In this document: one piece after another, positions 41,289-49,264 of the stretch
How positions within the stretch are numbered: the first letter of the stretch is position 1
Layout of the letters: every line of letters begins with the position of its first letter
From: an uncultured Collinsella sp.
Lineage (GTDB): Bacteria > Actinomycetota > Coriobacteriia > Coriobacteriales > Coriobacteriaceae
NCBI GenBank assembly: GCA_900758475.1
Contig: CAAERQ010000003.1
Location: 1-64,000, forward strand
DNA length: 64,000 nucleotides
Direction of reading: 5' to 3'
Translations under genes and position numbers: made by a program
Notes under the pieces: model-generated
What the model saw: the letters and a program-made list of their open reading frames with translations, nothing else
Told to the model about the DNA's origin: nothing
Databases searched by the model: none

Positions 41289-42458
41289 ATGAGCACGTAC
41301 GCAATTAAGGCTGACAAGTTCTTCTTGCCGGCAGGCCCGCAACTGGGCGGCTATCTTATGGTCGAGGATGGCGTTTTTGGCGCCTGGCAGGCCGACGAGC
41401 CCTCTTGCGAGATTAAGGACTACACGGGATCGTGGATCGCACCGGGTATGGTCGATACTCACATCCATGGCTTCTACAACCACTCAACTACCGATAACGA
41501 TCCCGAGGGCATCGATATCAGCTCAACCGAGCTCGCCCGTCGCGGTACCACCAGCTGGCTGCCCACGACGTTCACCGATGGCGTCGAACAGATCAAGGAC
41601 GCCTGCGCTGCTATCGCCAAGGCGGACGAGGGCCGCGGCCCCGACTTCTGCGGTGCCCGCATTCAGGGCATCTACCTGGAGGGCCCCTTCTTTACCATGA
41701 AGCACGTGGGCGCGCAGAACCCCGCTTACCTGATTGACCCCTCCGAGGAGGTTTTCGACCAGTGGCAGGAGGCTGCGGGCGGTCGCATCGTTAAGAGCGC
41801 CATGGCCGCCGAGCGCGACGGTGCCGCTGCTTATGCGGCTGCTCTGAACGCCAAGGGCGTGGTGACCAGCATCGGTCACTCCGACGCCACCTACGATGAG
41901 TGCATCGCCGCTATCAATGCCGGTGCCAGCTGCTTTACGCATACCTATAACGGCCAGCGCGGTCTGCATCACCGTGAGCCCGGTGTCGTGGGTGCTGCCA
42001 TGTCTACGCCCGAGACCTACGCCGAGATCATCTGTGACGGCAAGCACGTAAACCCTGCCGCCATCAAGGCGCTGCTGCAGGCAAAGGGCTGGCAGCACAC
42101 GGTACTCATCACCGACTGCCTGGGTTGCGGCGGCATGCCCGAGGGCAGCTACACCAGTGGCGGCATGGACGTCATCATGAAGGACAACCTGTGCTGGCTC
42201 GCCGACGGCAAGAGCATTGCCGGCTCGGTGCTCACGCTTGCCCAGGGCGTCAAGAACATCGTCGACTGGGGCATCGCCAGCGCCGATATCGCCATTCGCA
42301 TGGCAACTGAGGTGCCGGCACGCTCCGCGCACATCGAGGATAAGTGCGGCAGCATCATGCCGGGTCGCGACGCCGACTTTGTCGTGTTCGACCATGAGCT
42401 CACCCTCGTCGAGACGTATGTTGGCGGCCAGAGCGTCGGCAACGCCTTTACCGAGTAA
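41289..42458 (+). CDS. nagA: N-acetylhexosamine-6-phosphate deacetylase (NagA/AgaA)
   Basis: A 389-aa amidohydrolase removing acetate from GlcNAc-6-P or GalNAc-6-P. Metal and active-site motifs: VDTHIHGFYNHSTTD, GIYLEGPFF, TSIGHSDATYDEC, and SCFTHTYNGQRGLHHREPG (His and Glu residues). ITDCLGCGGMPEGSY holds the catalytic Asp. The product ends PGRDADFVVFDHELTLVETY, a segment duplicated as a remnant at 45185-45316. GAGGAG precedes the ATG at 41289. With AgaS next door it most likely acts on GalNAc-6-P, but GlcNAc-6-P is possible. Confidence 0.92.
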   Translation: MSTYAIKADKFFLPAGPQLGGYLMVEDGVFGAWQADEPSCEIKDYTGSWIAPGMVDTHIHGFYNHSTTDNDPEGIDISSTELARRGTTSWLPTTFTDGVEQIKDACAAIAKADEGRGPDFCGARIQGIYLEGPFFTMKHVGAQNPAYLIDPSEEVFDQWQEAAGGRIVKSAMAAERDGAAAYAAALNAKGVVTSIGHSDATYDECIAAINAGASCFTHTYNGQRGLHHREPGVVGAAMSTPETYAEIICDGKHVNPAAIKALLQAKGWQHTVLITDCLGCGGMPEGSYTSGGMDVIMKDNLCWLADGKSIAGSVLTLAQGVKNIVDWGIASADIAIRMATEVPARSAHIEDKCGSIMPGRDADFVVFDHELTLVETYVGGQSVGNAFTE

Positions 42459-42470
42459 CGATAGAAAAAG

Positions 42471-42502
42471 ACGGCGGGCCCGAATCTGCTCGGACCCGCC
42501 GT
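42471..42502. terminator. Terminator-like hairpin between nagA and flavodoxin
   Basis: ACGGCGGG and CCCGCCGT with inner CGA/TCG pairs form a stem between two convergent genes, with an A-rich left flank, so it could serve the flavodoxin gene from the other strand as well. Confidence 0.7.
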
Positions 42503-42533
42503 ATGGGTTAAACGCTCAAAAGCACCTTAACAG

Positions 42534-43118
42534 TTACAGCTTGTTAGCGATCTTCTTTGCCGTGCGCTTGACGCCGGCCACAAGACCCCCCGCGGGATGC
42601 TCCTTTTCGTATGCTAGACGCTTCTCGCGCTTGGCGTACTCTTCGACGATGATGTCGCCATACTCGTCTTCGATCTTGTCGAAGAAGTCGACGGCGCCCT
42701 TAATTTCCTCAGCGGTCGGGTGTCCCTTCTGGACGCCGCCGGTAATCTTGAACGGACCCCACGTGTCAAATCCGGGGCAGCCGTAGACACCCATAAAGAT
42801 GGCCTGCCTCATGCGGCAGATGCCATCGATATCCTTGCCGTACCACTTGTTTTTGCCACCGTAGGTCATAAGGCCAAACACCTTGTCCTGCGGCTGCAGC
42901 ACGTTCGTGAGCACGCGCGCCATATCTTTGTCGATCTCGGAGTAATAGATGCCCGTGGCGACACCGATCAGATGGTATTCGTGCAGGTCGGGGTACTCGT
43001 TTTTACCGAGTGACTTCACGTCGAGGGTATCGATTTCGGGGTGTGCCTCAACGATGGCGTCCACGAGCTTTTTCGTATTGCCGTGGTGGCGTGAGGCATA
43101 AAGGATGATGGTTCGCAT
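42534..43118 (-). CDS. Flavodoxin-domain protein
   Basis: A 194-aa protein. The N-terminus MRTIILYASRHHGNTKKLVD is the FMN phosphate-binding loop of flavodoxins, and VATGIYYSEIDKDMARVL and VFGLMTYGGKNKWYGKDIDG complete the fold. The C-terminal 50 residues are basic and helical. Flavodoxins carry electrons at low potential. The ATG at 43118 is set by the family N-terminus and GAAAGG upstream; the same frame continues upstream for hundreds of codons antisense to the next gene. It is divergent from the epimerase gene and has no evident link to sugar use. Confidence 0.88.
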   Translation of the reverse strand: MRTIILYASRHHGNTKKLVDAIVEAHPEIDTLDVKSLGKNEYPDLHEYHLIGVATGIYYSEIDKDMARVLTNVLQPQDKVFGLMTYGGKNKWYGKDIDGICRMRQAIFMGVYGCPGFDTWGPFKITGGVQKGHPTAEEIKGAVDFFDKIEDEYGDIIVEEYAKREKRLAYEKEHPAGGLVAGVKRTAKKIANKL

Positions 43119-43274
43119 AAGAAGGCCTTTCAGCTGTAATTGCATCAATGTCTGTATGGTACCCCGTTGCATGCCTGGGAAACCGGACGCATCGATGAAC
43201 GTGCGGGTTTGTCCTTTGGTCAGGGCCGAGACGGGTTCTTGCGAGCAAAAAGCAGTTGTTCGAAAGGATGGACA

Positions 43275-44156
43275 ATGGAATACGCTCTCTCCAACGATTC
43301 GATTTCTATCAAGGTCTCCACGGCCGGCGGCTCGTTTACCTCGATTGAGGCTGGAGGTCGCGAGTACTTGTGGCAGGGCGATCCCGCCGTGTGGTCCGGC
43401 CAGGCACCGATTTGCTTCCCGATTTGCGGAGGTTTGCGCGATAACAGCGCCATGACGTTTGCCGGACATCATGTGAAGCTCGCCCGCCACGGCTTTGCGC
43501 GCAAGCAGGAGTGGAAGCTGTTGAGCCAAAGCGCAAACGAGCTGGCTATGTGCCTGGCATCCGAGGATAACGCCGCGCTGCTGAGCGATTATCCGTATCC
43601 GTTTAAACTTGTCGCCCGCTATACGCTCGAGGACGCCGCCGTGCGTGTCTCCTATGAGGTTACCAACGAGGGCACCGAGGACATGCCTTTCTTTATCGGT
43701 GGACACCCCGGCTTTAGGTGTCCGCTCGACGAGGGCGAGTCCTATACGGACTACGAGCTGCGCTTTGAGAAGGACGAAGCTGCGGAGCTCTGCACCGCCG
43801 TTCCTTCGACTGGCTTGATTGATGTGGACAGGCGCTCCAAGAACCCCATGGTGGGAAAGACGCTGCCTTTGTCGCATGAGCTCTTCGATTTTGCGGAGAC
43901 CATCTTTGACGTGCTCGAGAGCCGTCAGGTCACGCTTTCCAAAAAGGGCGAGGACAAGGGCGTTCGCCTGAGCTTTGAGGGCTTCCCGTACCTCATTGTG
44001 TGGAGCAAGCCCGAGGGTGATTATGTGGCAGTTGAACCCTGGGGCGGCCTCTCGACCTGTTCCGATGAGGATGACGTGCTTGAGCACAAGCGCGGCTGCC
44101 TTATCGCCAAGCCCAAAGAAACCATCGTGCGCTCGTTCACAATCGAGATTCTGTAG
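43275..44156 (+). CDS. Aldose 1-epimerase family protein, LacX-like
   Basis: A 293-aa beta-sandwich protein of the galactose mutarotase superfamily: ICFPICGGLRDNSAMTFAGH, KLARHGFARKQEW with the catalytic-type His, and FFIGGHPGFRCPLDEG. LacX-type members accompany tagatose-6-P pathway genes in lactic acid bacteria, which matches the PfkB kinase gene 60 bp downstream. The ATG at 43275 has AAAGGA upstream. A glucose-6-P 1-epimerase function is an alternative. Confidence 0.85.
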   Translation: MEYALSNDSISIKVSTAGGSFTSIEAGGREYLWQGDPAVWSGQAPICFPICGGLRDNSAMTFAGHHVKLARHGFARKQEWKLLSQSANELAMCLASEDNAALLSDYPYPFKLVARYTLEDAAVRVSYEVTNEGTEDMPFFIGGHPGFRCPLDEGESYTDYELRFEKDEAAELCTAVPSTGLIDVDRRSKNPMVGKTLPLSHELFDFAETIFDVLESRQVTLSKKGEDKGVRLSFEGFPYLIVWSKPEGDYVAVEPWGGLSTCSDEDDVLEHKRGCLIAKPKETIVRSFTIEIL

Positions 44157-44215
44157 TCGCATGTAGCCAATTCGTTTTGCAAGGCATAAGGAGCCTGCGA
44201 GATAAGGAGCTAGAA

Positions 44216-45151
44216 ATGATCCTCACCGTTACGATGAACCCGTCCGTCGATACGCGCTATCAGCTTGATGAGCTCATTATCGACGACGTCAACCGCGTGA
44301 CGCCCGAAAAGACCGCCGGCGGTAAGGGCCTCAACGTGGCCCGCGTCCTGGGCCAGCTGGGCGACGATGTCGTGGCAACCGGCCTGCTTGGTGGTCATAT
44401 GGGCGCCTATATGGCCGAGCTCATGGATGCCAACGGCATTAAGAATGATTTTGTGCCCATCAAGGGCGAGACTCGCATCTGTCTCAATATCCTTCATGCT
44501 GGCAACCAGACCGAGTTGCTCGAGAGCGGCCCGACGATTGCCCCCGAGGAGCTCGATGCCTTTACCGCCAAGTTCGCCGAGCTTGCGAGCAAGGCCGATG
44601 TCGTTACCATCTCGGGTTCGCTGCCCCGCGGCGTCGAGGCGGACTACTATGCCAAGATCACGGGCATTGCCGAGAACGCCGGCGCCAAGGTGCTGCTCGA
44701 TACCTCGGGTGCCTCGCTTGAGGCTGCGCTCAAGTCCGAGGTCAAGCCTGAGCTGGTTAAGCCTAACCTGACCGAAATTAACGGCCTTCTGGGCACGAGC
44801 TTTACCACCGACGATGTGGACGAGCTCCGTTCCGCGCTCGCCTCTGACGCCCGCTTCTCCGATATCCCCTGGGTCGTCGTATCCATGGGTGCTGCCGGCT
44901 CAGTTGGCTTCCACAATGGCCGTGCGTTCCGCGCCAAGACCCCCGATATCCCCGCCGTTAACGCTACGGGCTCTGGCGATTCGACCATTGCCGGCTTCGC
45001 ACATGCGATTGCTGCCGGCGCCGACGACGAGACGGTGCTGCGTACCGCCAACACCTGCGGCAAGCTCAATGCCATGGATCCCATGACTGGCCACTTGGTT
45101 ATGGATCGTTGGGACGAGGTTTACAACGGCGTTGTCGTGACCGAGCTGTAG
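44216..45151 (+). CDS. PfkB-family kinase, tagatose-6-phosphate kinase/1-phosphofructokinase (LacC-like)
   Basis: A 311-aa ribokinase-fold enzyme. It begins MILTVTMNPSVDTRYQLDEL and has GGKGLNVARVLGQLG, SGSLPRGVEADYYAK, and the anion-hole motif AVNATGSGDSTIAGFAHA with the catalytic Asp. In the LacC/FruK group the substrate is tagatose-6-P or fructose-1-P. Placed after the LacX-like gene and agaS-nagA, tagatose-6-P is the better guess, giving tagatose-1,6-bisphosphate for an aldolase encoded elsewhere. AAGGAG precedes the ATG at 44216. Confidence 0.88.
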   Translation: MILTVTMNPSVDTRYQLDELIIDDVNRVTPEKTAGGKGLNVARVLGQLGDDVVATGLLGGHMGAYMAELMDANGIKNDFVPIKGETRICLNILHAGNQTELLESGPTIAPEELDAFTAKFAELASKADVVTISGSLPRGVEADYYAKITGIAENAGAKVLLDTSGASLEAALKSEVKPELVKPNLTEINGLLGTSFTTDDVDELRSALASDARFSDIPWVVVSMGAAGSVGFHNGRAFRAKTPDIPAVNATGSGDSTIAGFAHAIAAGADDETVLRTANTCGKLNAMDPMTGHLVMDRWDEVYNGVVVTEL

Positions 45152-45184
45152 GAGCTTGTGCTGCGGCCCCGGCATCGGTTGCTA

Positions 45185-45316
45185 GCTCATGTCGACGACA
45201 AGTGCAGTAGCATTATGCCGGGGCGCGACGCCGACACTGTCGTGTTCAATCCCGACCTTACCCTGGTCGAGACGCATGTGGGTGGCAACAGCGTCGGTAA
45301 TGCGTTTGCCGAGTAG
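45185..45316 (+). pseudogene. C-terminal remnant of a second nagA
   Basis: Read in the frame ending at the TAG at 45314, this stretch encodes AHVDDKCSSIMPGRDAD, TVVFNPDLTLVETHVGG and NSVGNAFAE. The end of NagA (42328-42458) reads AHIEDKCGSIMPGRDADFVV and LTLVETYVGGQSVGNAFTE, so about 36 of 43 residues agree. There is no start or upstream NagA domain, only the kinase stop 34 bp before. It is a leftover of a deleted nagA copy or of a recombination event, probably read through from the kinase gene. Confidence 0.85.
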
Positions 45317-45348
45317 CCGCCAAAGAAACGATCCGAGAGGGGATTTAG

Positions 45349-45822
45349 ATGATTTACGGTGCATTGGGCGATATCGAGGAGTACCGTGGAATGCTCAAGG
45401 GCCTCGACGTGCTGATCGATTGGCTCGAGGAGAACGATCCGGCGAAGCTCGAGGTCGGCAGCCATCCGATTCTGGGCGACAAGGTCTTTGCGAACGTCAT
45501 GGCTCCCACGACGCGTCCCGAAGCCGAGGCTCACTATGAGACGCATCAGCGCTATCACGACCTGCAGATCGACGTCGAGGGTCGCGAGGCCTTTAAGGTT
45601 GCCACGGGTAGCCTGACGCTGGTTCAGGAGTTTGACGAGAAGGACGACTACGATCTAGTCGATTCCGACGCCTCGATCGCCGGCGATCTTGCTGACGACA
45701 AGTTTGCGCTGTTTGTTGCCGGCGAGCCTCACATGCCCACGCTCGAGTTCCCGGGCGATGGCGCGCAGCCGGTCAAGAAGATTTGCTTTAAGCTGCTTGC
45801 AGATGCTTACTGGGAGGAGTAG
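45349..45822 (+). CDS. YhcH/YjgK/YiaL (EbgC) family protein
   Basis: A 157-aa cupin-like protein of the DUF386 family. It opens MIYGALGDIEEYRGMLKGLD and has the metal-site region FEAHYETHQRYHDLQ-like (EAHYETHQRYHDLQIDVEG), then FALFVAGEPHMPTLEF with paired His. Relatives include the beta subunit of Ebg galactosidase and proteins in sialic-acid operons, proposed to assist sugar anomer or isomer conversion. Its place behind the kinase and the nagA remnant suggests it belongs to the amino-sugar operon. GAGAGGGG is upstream. Confidence 0.88.
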   Translation: MIYGALGDIEEYRGMLKGLDVLIDWLEENDPAKLEVGSHPILGDKVFANVMAPTTRPEAEAHYETHQRYHDLQIDVEGREAFKVATGSLTLVQEFDEKDDYDLVDSDASIAGDLADDKFALFVAGEPHMPTLEFPGDGAQPVKKICFKLLADAYWEE

Positions 45823-45882
45823 CGCGCTGCTCGGCTGAGCTGTTCGTGTTGCGAGCGTTATCCCTTGGGGGAGCTCGCTTGG

Positions 45883-45931
45883 GCCCCGCTGAACGAGGTT
45901 CCTTTGGGGATTGCGGTTGGCGGGGCTTTTG
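45883..45931 (+). terminator. Terminator-like hairpin after the EbgC-family gene
   Basis: GCCCCGC and GCGGGGC enclose a 30-nt loop and are followed by TTTT. The long loop makes it less certain than the other terminators. Confidence 0.5.
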
Positions 45932-45994
45932 TTGAGTAGGGGAGTTTCCGGCGGCGTTGTGCTTGGATTGGCGGATGCGCGCCCGAAATCGGCA

Positions 45995-46019
45995 ACAAAA
46001 AAGCCGCCCGAAGGCGGCT
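45995..46019 (-). terminator. Terminator of the tRNA-Thr gene
   Basis: On the minus strand GCCGCC-ttcg-GGCGGC is followed by six Ts, 12 bases after the tRNA 3' end. Confidence 0.92.
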
Positions 46020-46030
46020 ATCTTGTGCAA

Positions 46031-46106
46031 TGGAGCCAGCGACCGGGCTCGAACCGGTGACCCCCGCTTTACGAGAGCGGTGCTCTACCAACTGAGCTAC
46101 GCTGGC
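46031..46106 (-). tRNA. tRNA-Thr (anticodon CGU)
   Basis: Read on the minus strand: acceptor GCCAGCG pairs with CGCTGGC, the D arm is GCTCAGTTGGTAGAGC, the anticodon stem CCGCT/AGCGG holds loop CTCGTAA (anticodon CGT), and the T arm is ACCGG-TTCGAGC-CCGGT. The 3' TCCA, including CCA, is encoded. It decodes ACG threonine codons. All four arms pair fully. Confidence 0.97.
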
Positions 46107-46313
46107 GGCCATGTGATGGCGCAACTGAGGCGTCAACGGCTGTCTATGATACGGGACATCGCACATCCGCGCAAGTGTTCTGACGGCTTTTCTCACTTTA
46201 AATGCACTAATATTAGAGGCGTGATGTCTGCGGCGTCCATCTGGCGCTTGACCAGCTGTTGAGTTGGTGGTCGACGTCCCGCTCGTATGGGTCTCAAACG
46301 GAATGGGGCAGCC

Positions 46314-46796
46314 ATGGCTCAACCCAAGATCCTTCTCACACGTATCGACGACCGTTTCATTTACGGACAAGACGTTGAGCTGTGGAACGAAGCCGTGGGT
46401 TCCAACCTTGTCCTAATCGTCAACGATGAGATCGCGGCAGATTCGCGCCAATGGGCACCCATGAGGGTGGCGGCGCCAGAAGGCGTTTGGACGCGGTTTT
46501 TCTCGGTACAAAAGGCCATCGACATCATTCATACCGCAACGCCTCGCCAATTGATTCTGATCATGGTGGCCTCACCCTCCGATGCGCTCGTGCTGGTTAA
46601 GGGCGGTGTGCCAATAACCAAGATTAGTATCGGCCATATGCGGGCGGGGGAGGGCAAGCGCTCTGCAACGCCTGCCGTTGCCGTAGGCGATACAGACATC
46701 GCCGCCTTCAAAGAGTTGCAAAAGCTCGGTATAGAGCTAGAAATCCGCCATCTCCCCAGTTCCGCCCCCGATCCCATCGGCAATCTGTTCAACTGA
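46314..46796 (+). CDS. Orphan PTS EIIB-like protein lacking the phosphorylated His
   Basis: A 160-aa paralogue of the EIIB at 36528-37010, alignable end to end: LTRIDDRFIYGQDVELWNEA here against LTRIDNRLVHGQVATQW there. The active-site His17 is replaced by Tyr17, so it cannot carry phosphate in the usual way. The rest of the fold is kept (LVLIVNDEIAADSR; VKGGVPITKISIGHMRAGEGK), arguing for selection and not decay. No IIA, IIC or IID is adjacent. It may regulate the true PTS by competing for EIIA or IIC. GGGGCAG precedes the ATG. Confidence 0.88.
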   Translation: MAQPKILLTRIDDRFIYGQDVELWNEAVGSNLVLIVNDEIAADSRQWAPMRVAAPEGVWTRFFSVQKAIDIIHTATPRQLILIMVASPSDALVLVKGGVPITKISIGHMRAGEGKRSATPAVAVGDTDIAAFKELQKLGIELEIRHLPSSAPDPIGNLFN

Positions 46797-46823
46797 TCCC
46801 TTGGGGACGGAGGAAAACGGATC
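46793..46823. repeat. Palindromic repeat fragment with TTGGGGACGGAGG core
   Basis: TGATCC and GGATCA enclose CTTGGGGACGGAGGAAAAC. The core resembles the GGGGACGTTC palindromes elsewhere in the window. The left arm includes the stop codon of the orphan EIIB. Confidence 0.5.
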
Positions 46824-46860
46824 ATTTTGCCTTCGTAGGGGATCTGTGTGGCGCTGTCCG

Positions 46861-47016
46861 CCAAAACTATGCCGGTTTACTACGATGAATTGCTTATCGC
46901 CGAGCATGCCAAATTTGCAGAGAATAAAACCGCAGGTAGACGAGTTGCTAATTTTTTATAAACCAGCGCGTGGTCGGACATAGTGGGTTCATCGTAGTAA
47001 TTCGGCATAGTTTTGT
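46861..47016. repeat. 156-bp MITE-like element with 27-bp inverted termini
   Basis: CCAAAACTATGCCG followed by TTTACTACGATGAA (46861-46889) is inverted at 46988-47016 (TTCATCGTAGTAA, TTCGGCATAGTTTTG), with two mismatches. The interior of about 98 bp has no open frame longer than 40 codons. It fills most of the 325-bp gap between the orphan EIIB and galM; a GC-rich hairpin at 47061-47097 that may end galM fills the rest. Confidence 0.75.
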
Positions 47017-47121
47017 TATGTCACCAATTCGGTGGCATCGAAAAGAAGGATTTAGGCATGAAGCAGCGCCCGTCGGCGGTGTGCCGGCGGGCGCTGCTGT
47101 GCGATATGTTGTGTTATGGGC

Positions 47122-48174
47122 TTAGTGCCTCATAAAGTGGTATTCGATCACATTGCTGTAGGGGTGACCCGGACCCACAATGCCCTGCGGGAACAGCGGC
47201 TGGTGCGGCGTGTCGGGGTACATCTCGGCCTCGAGGGCAAAGCCGGCGCCCCAGCCATAGTTGGCGTCGTCCTTGGCGTGCTCGTCGCCCAGCCAGTTGC
47301 CGGTGTAGAGCTGCACGCCCGGGGCGGTGGTGTAGTAGTCCAGCTCACGACCGGTCCACATCTCCTCGACGTGCATCGCACGGCGCAGGTTGCGACCGTA
47401 CTGATAGCCATCGATGCACAGGCAGTGGTCGTAGCCACGGGCCTGCTTGATCTGCGGGTCGTCGGTCTCCATGCCGGGTGCGACGGGGCGCAGCTCGCGA
47501 AAGTCAAACGGTGTTCCCTCGACCGGAGCGATTTCGCCGGTGGGGATGTTCTGCTCGTTAATGGGCAAGTAGTGGGCAGCGTTGGCGATAAAGAAGTGCT
47601 CACAGTCCATGCCGGCGTTATGGCCGGCAAGGTTAAAGTACGTGTGGTTGGTCATGGACACGTAGGTGGCGCGGTCGCTCTCGCAACCATACTCGATGCG
47701 GAAGACGCCGGTGCGTGTAACGGTAAACACAGCCGTAAAGGTTCGGTTGCCGGGCAGGCCCAGCTCGCCATCCTCAAGCGAGGTGGTCATGCGCACGGCG
47801 TTGTGAGTCTCGTCGAGCTCAACGTCCCATACGCGCTTGTGCAGACCATGCTCAAGATCGCTGTGCAGGTTGTTGACGCCTTCGTTGGCCGGCATGTGCC
47901 AGTCCGTGCCGTCGATGGTGATCGTGGCGCCCGCGGTGCGGTTTGCCACGGGGCCGATGGTCGCGCCAAAGCAGGCGGGGTTGTCAAAGTAATCCTCGAG
48001 CTTATCGAAGCCCAGCACCACATCGCGCACGTTGCCGGGAATATCGGGCACATCGATACCCAGCACGGTGGCGCCATAGTCCATAATGCGAACGCAGATC
48101 TCGGGCCCGTTGAGGGTGTAACGATGAACGGAGGTGCCGCACGGCGCGGTGCCGAAAAGCTCGGAAGTGATCAT
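47122..48174 (-). CDS. galM: Aldose 1-epimerase (galactose mutarotase)
   Basis: A 350-aa enzyme interconverting alpha and beta anomers of galactose or glucose. Motifs: DYGATVLGIDVPD, FGATIGPVANRTAGATI with the conserved Asn-Arg, SMTNHTYFNLAGHN with the catalytic His, and DHCLCIDGY. The C-terminal YTGNWLGDEHAKD region holds the substrate-binding residues. Length is normal. The ATG at 48174 has AGGAA upstream; the frame's earlier start is unlikely. Transcribed alone, divergently from a DeoR regulator. Confidence 0.93.
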   Translation of the reverse strand: MITSELFGTAPCGTSVHRYTLNGPEICVRIMDYGATVLGIDVPDIPGNVRDVVLGFDKLEDYFDNPACFGATIGPVANRTAGATITIDGTDWHMPANEGVNNLHSDLEHGLHKRVWDVELDETHNAVRMTTSLEDGELGLPGNRTFTAVFTVTRTGVFRIEYGCESDRATYVSMTNHTYFNLAGHNAGMDCEHFFIANAAHYLPINEQNIPTGEIAPVEGTPFDFRELRPVAPGMETDDPQIKQARGYDHCLCIDGYQYGRNLRRAMHVEEMWTGRELDYYTTAPGVQLYTGNWLGDEHAKDDANYGWGAGFALEAEMYPDTPHQPLFPQGIVGPGHPYSNVIEYHFMRH

Positions 48175-48380
48175 TTGGTTCCTAACATCGAGGTATTTCG
48201 GACAAACTGTAGCGCGAACAGGCGAGATTATCACTACACCCCACTAAAGCAGGGGGTATTTTTCTCAAAAAAGTGATGATTGGAGCTGTGCGGGTGTTCA
48301 TTTTTGACGCGCACGAGTCTGATACAATTTGTTCGTTACTGTTTGAATGATATGCGCGCAAAGAACGGCGAGGATTCATC

Positions 48381-49145
48381 GTGATTAAAGCAGAGCGACA
48401 GGATAAGGTTCGTCAGCTGCTCGAAGAGCAGGGCACGGTCTCGGTCAAGGAGATTTCGGATGCGCTGGGCGTTTCGGATATGACGATTCGCCGCGACCTC
48501 GAAGAACTTGCGAGCCTGGGCGAGATCGAGCGCGTGCACGGTGGCGCCCGTAGCGCACAGGGACGTCCCCATGCTATGTTGCGCCATGAGTATTCGCACA
48601 GCGAAAAGCGCACTAAGCATGCCGAGGAAAAGCTGCAGATTGCGCGCCGTGCTGTGGAGCTTATCGAGGAGGGCTCGACCATCTTTTTGGGTACGGGCAC
48701 TACGGTGGAACAGATGGCCTCGATGCTGCCGGCGTGTCGCCTGCGCATTGTGACCAACTCGCTTTCGGTGTTTAACCTGCTTGAGTCGCGCGAAGACTGC
48801 GACCTGTGCCTCGTGGGCGGTATGTACCGTCGCCGCACCGCCGCTTTTGTGGGACCAACGGCCGAGGATACCCTGCGTGCGTTGGGCATCGACGCGGCGT
48901 TTATCGGCGCCAACGGCATTCTGGATGGCGACGTATCTACGTCCAACATGGACGAGGGCCGTATCCAGCAGCTCGCCTTTAGCAAGGCCGACTCGCGCTA
49001 TCTGATCGCCGATTCCAGCAAGATTGGCAAGCGCGACTTCTACACCTTCTGCCGTCTGGACAGCCTGGACGCAGTGGTGTGCGAGCCGGGCATCGCCGCC
49101 GAAGATCGTGCCGCCATCGAGGAGCATACGCAGGTCATTTGCTAG
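48381..49145 (+). CDS. DeoR-family transcriptional regulator
   Basis: A 254-aa regulator. The N-terminal helix-turn-helix is the DeoR signature (RQDKVRQLLEEQGTVSVKEI, then SDMTIRRDLEELASLGEIERVHGGA). The C-terminal DeoRC domain contains IFLGTGTTVEQMASML and VTNSLSVFNLL for sugar-phosphate binding, with DKSKIGKR-like SSKIGKRDF near the end. The start is GTG with GGCGAGGA upstream. It is divergent from galM (206-bp gap), which may be its target. Ligand unknown. Confidence 0.9.
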   Translation: MIKAERQDKVRQLLEEQGTVSVKEISDALGVSDMTIRRDLEELASLGEIERVHGGARSAQGRPHAMLRHEYSHSEKRTKHAEEKLQIARRAVELIEEGSTIFLGTGTTVEQMASMLPACRLRIVTNSLSVFNLLESREDCDLCLVGGMYRRRTAAFVGPTAEDTLRALGIDAAFIGANGILDGDVSTSNMDEGRIQQLAFSKADSRYLIADSSKIGKRDFYTFCRLDSLDAVVCEPGIAAEDRAAIEEHTQVIC

Positions 49146-49264
49146 CTAGCGCTACGGGATTGCCAACGGGCGATGCGGGAGGACTTTTACCTCCTGTCAT
49201 TGTGGGGAATCAACGCGTGAGCGCTACGCGATATGACGCGTAAATGAGGACTCCACTATCAAAT

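Noticed and set aside
41289..45316. Assembly duplication of nagA
   Set aside because: The downstream copy is only the C-terminus and is diverged at about 20% of residues, so it is a biological remnant and not a duplicated read.
46031..46106. tRNA gene as an integration site
   Set aside because: No integrase gene and no direct repeat of the tRNA 3' end were seen in the flanking sequence.
47116..48276. Plus-strand frame opposite galM
   Set aside because: Shadow of GalM, whose catalytic motifs are intact on the minus strand.
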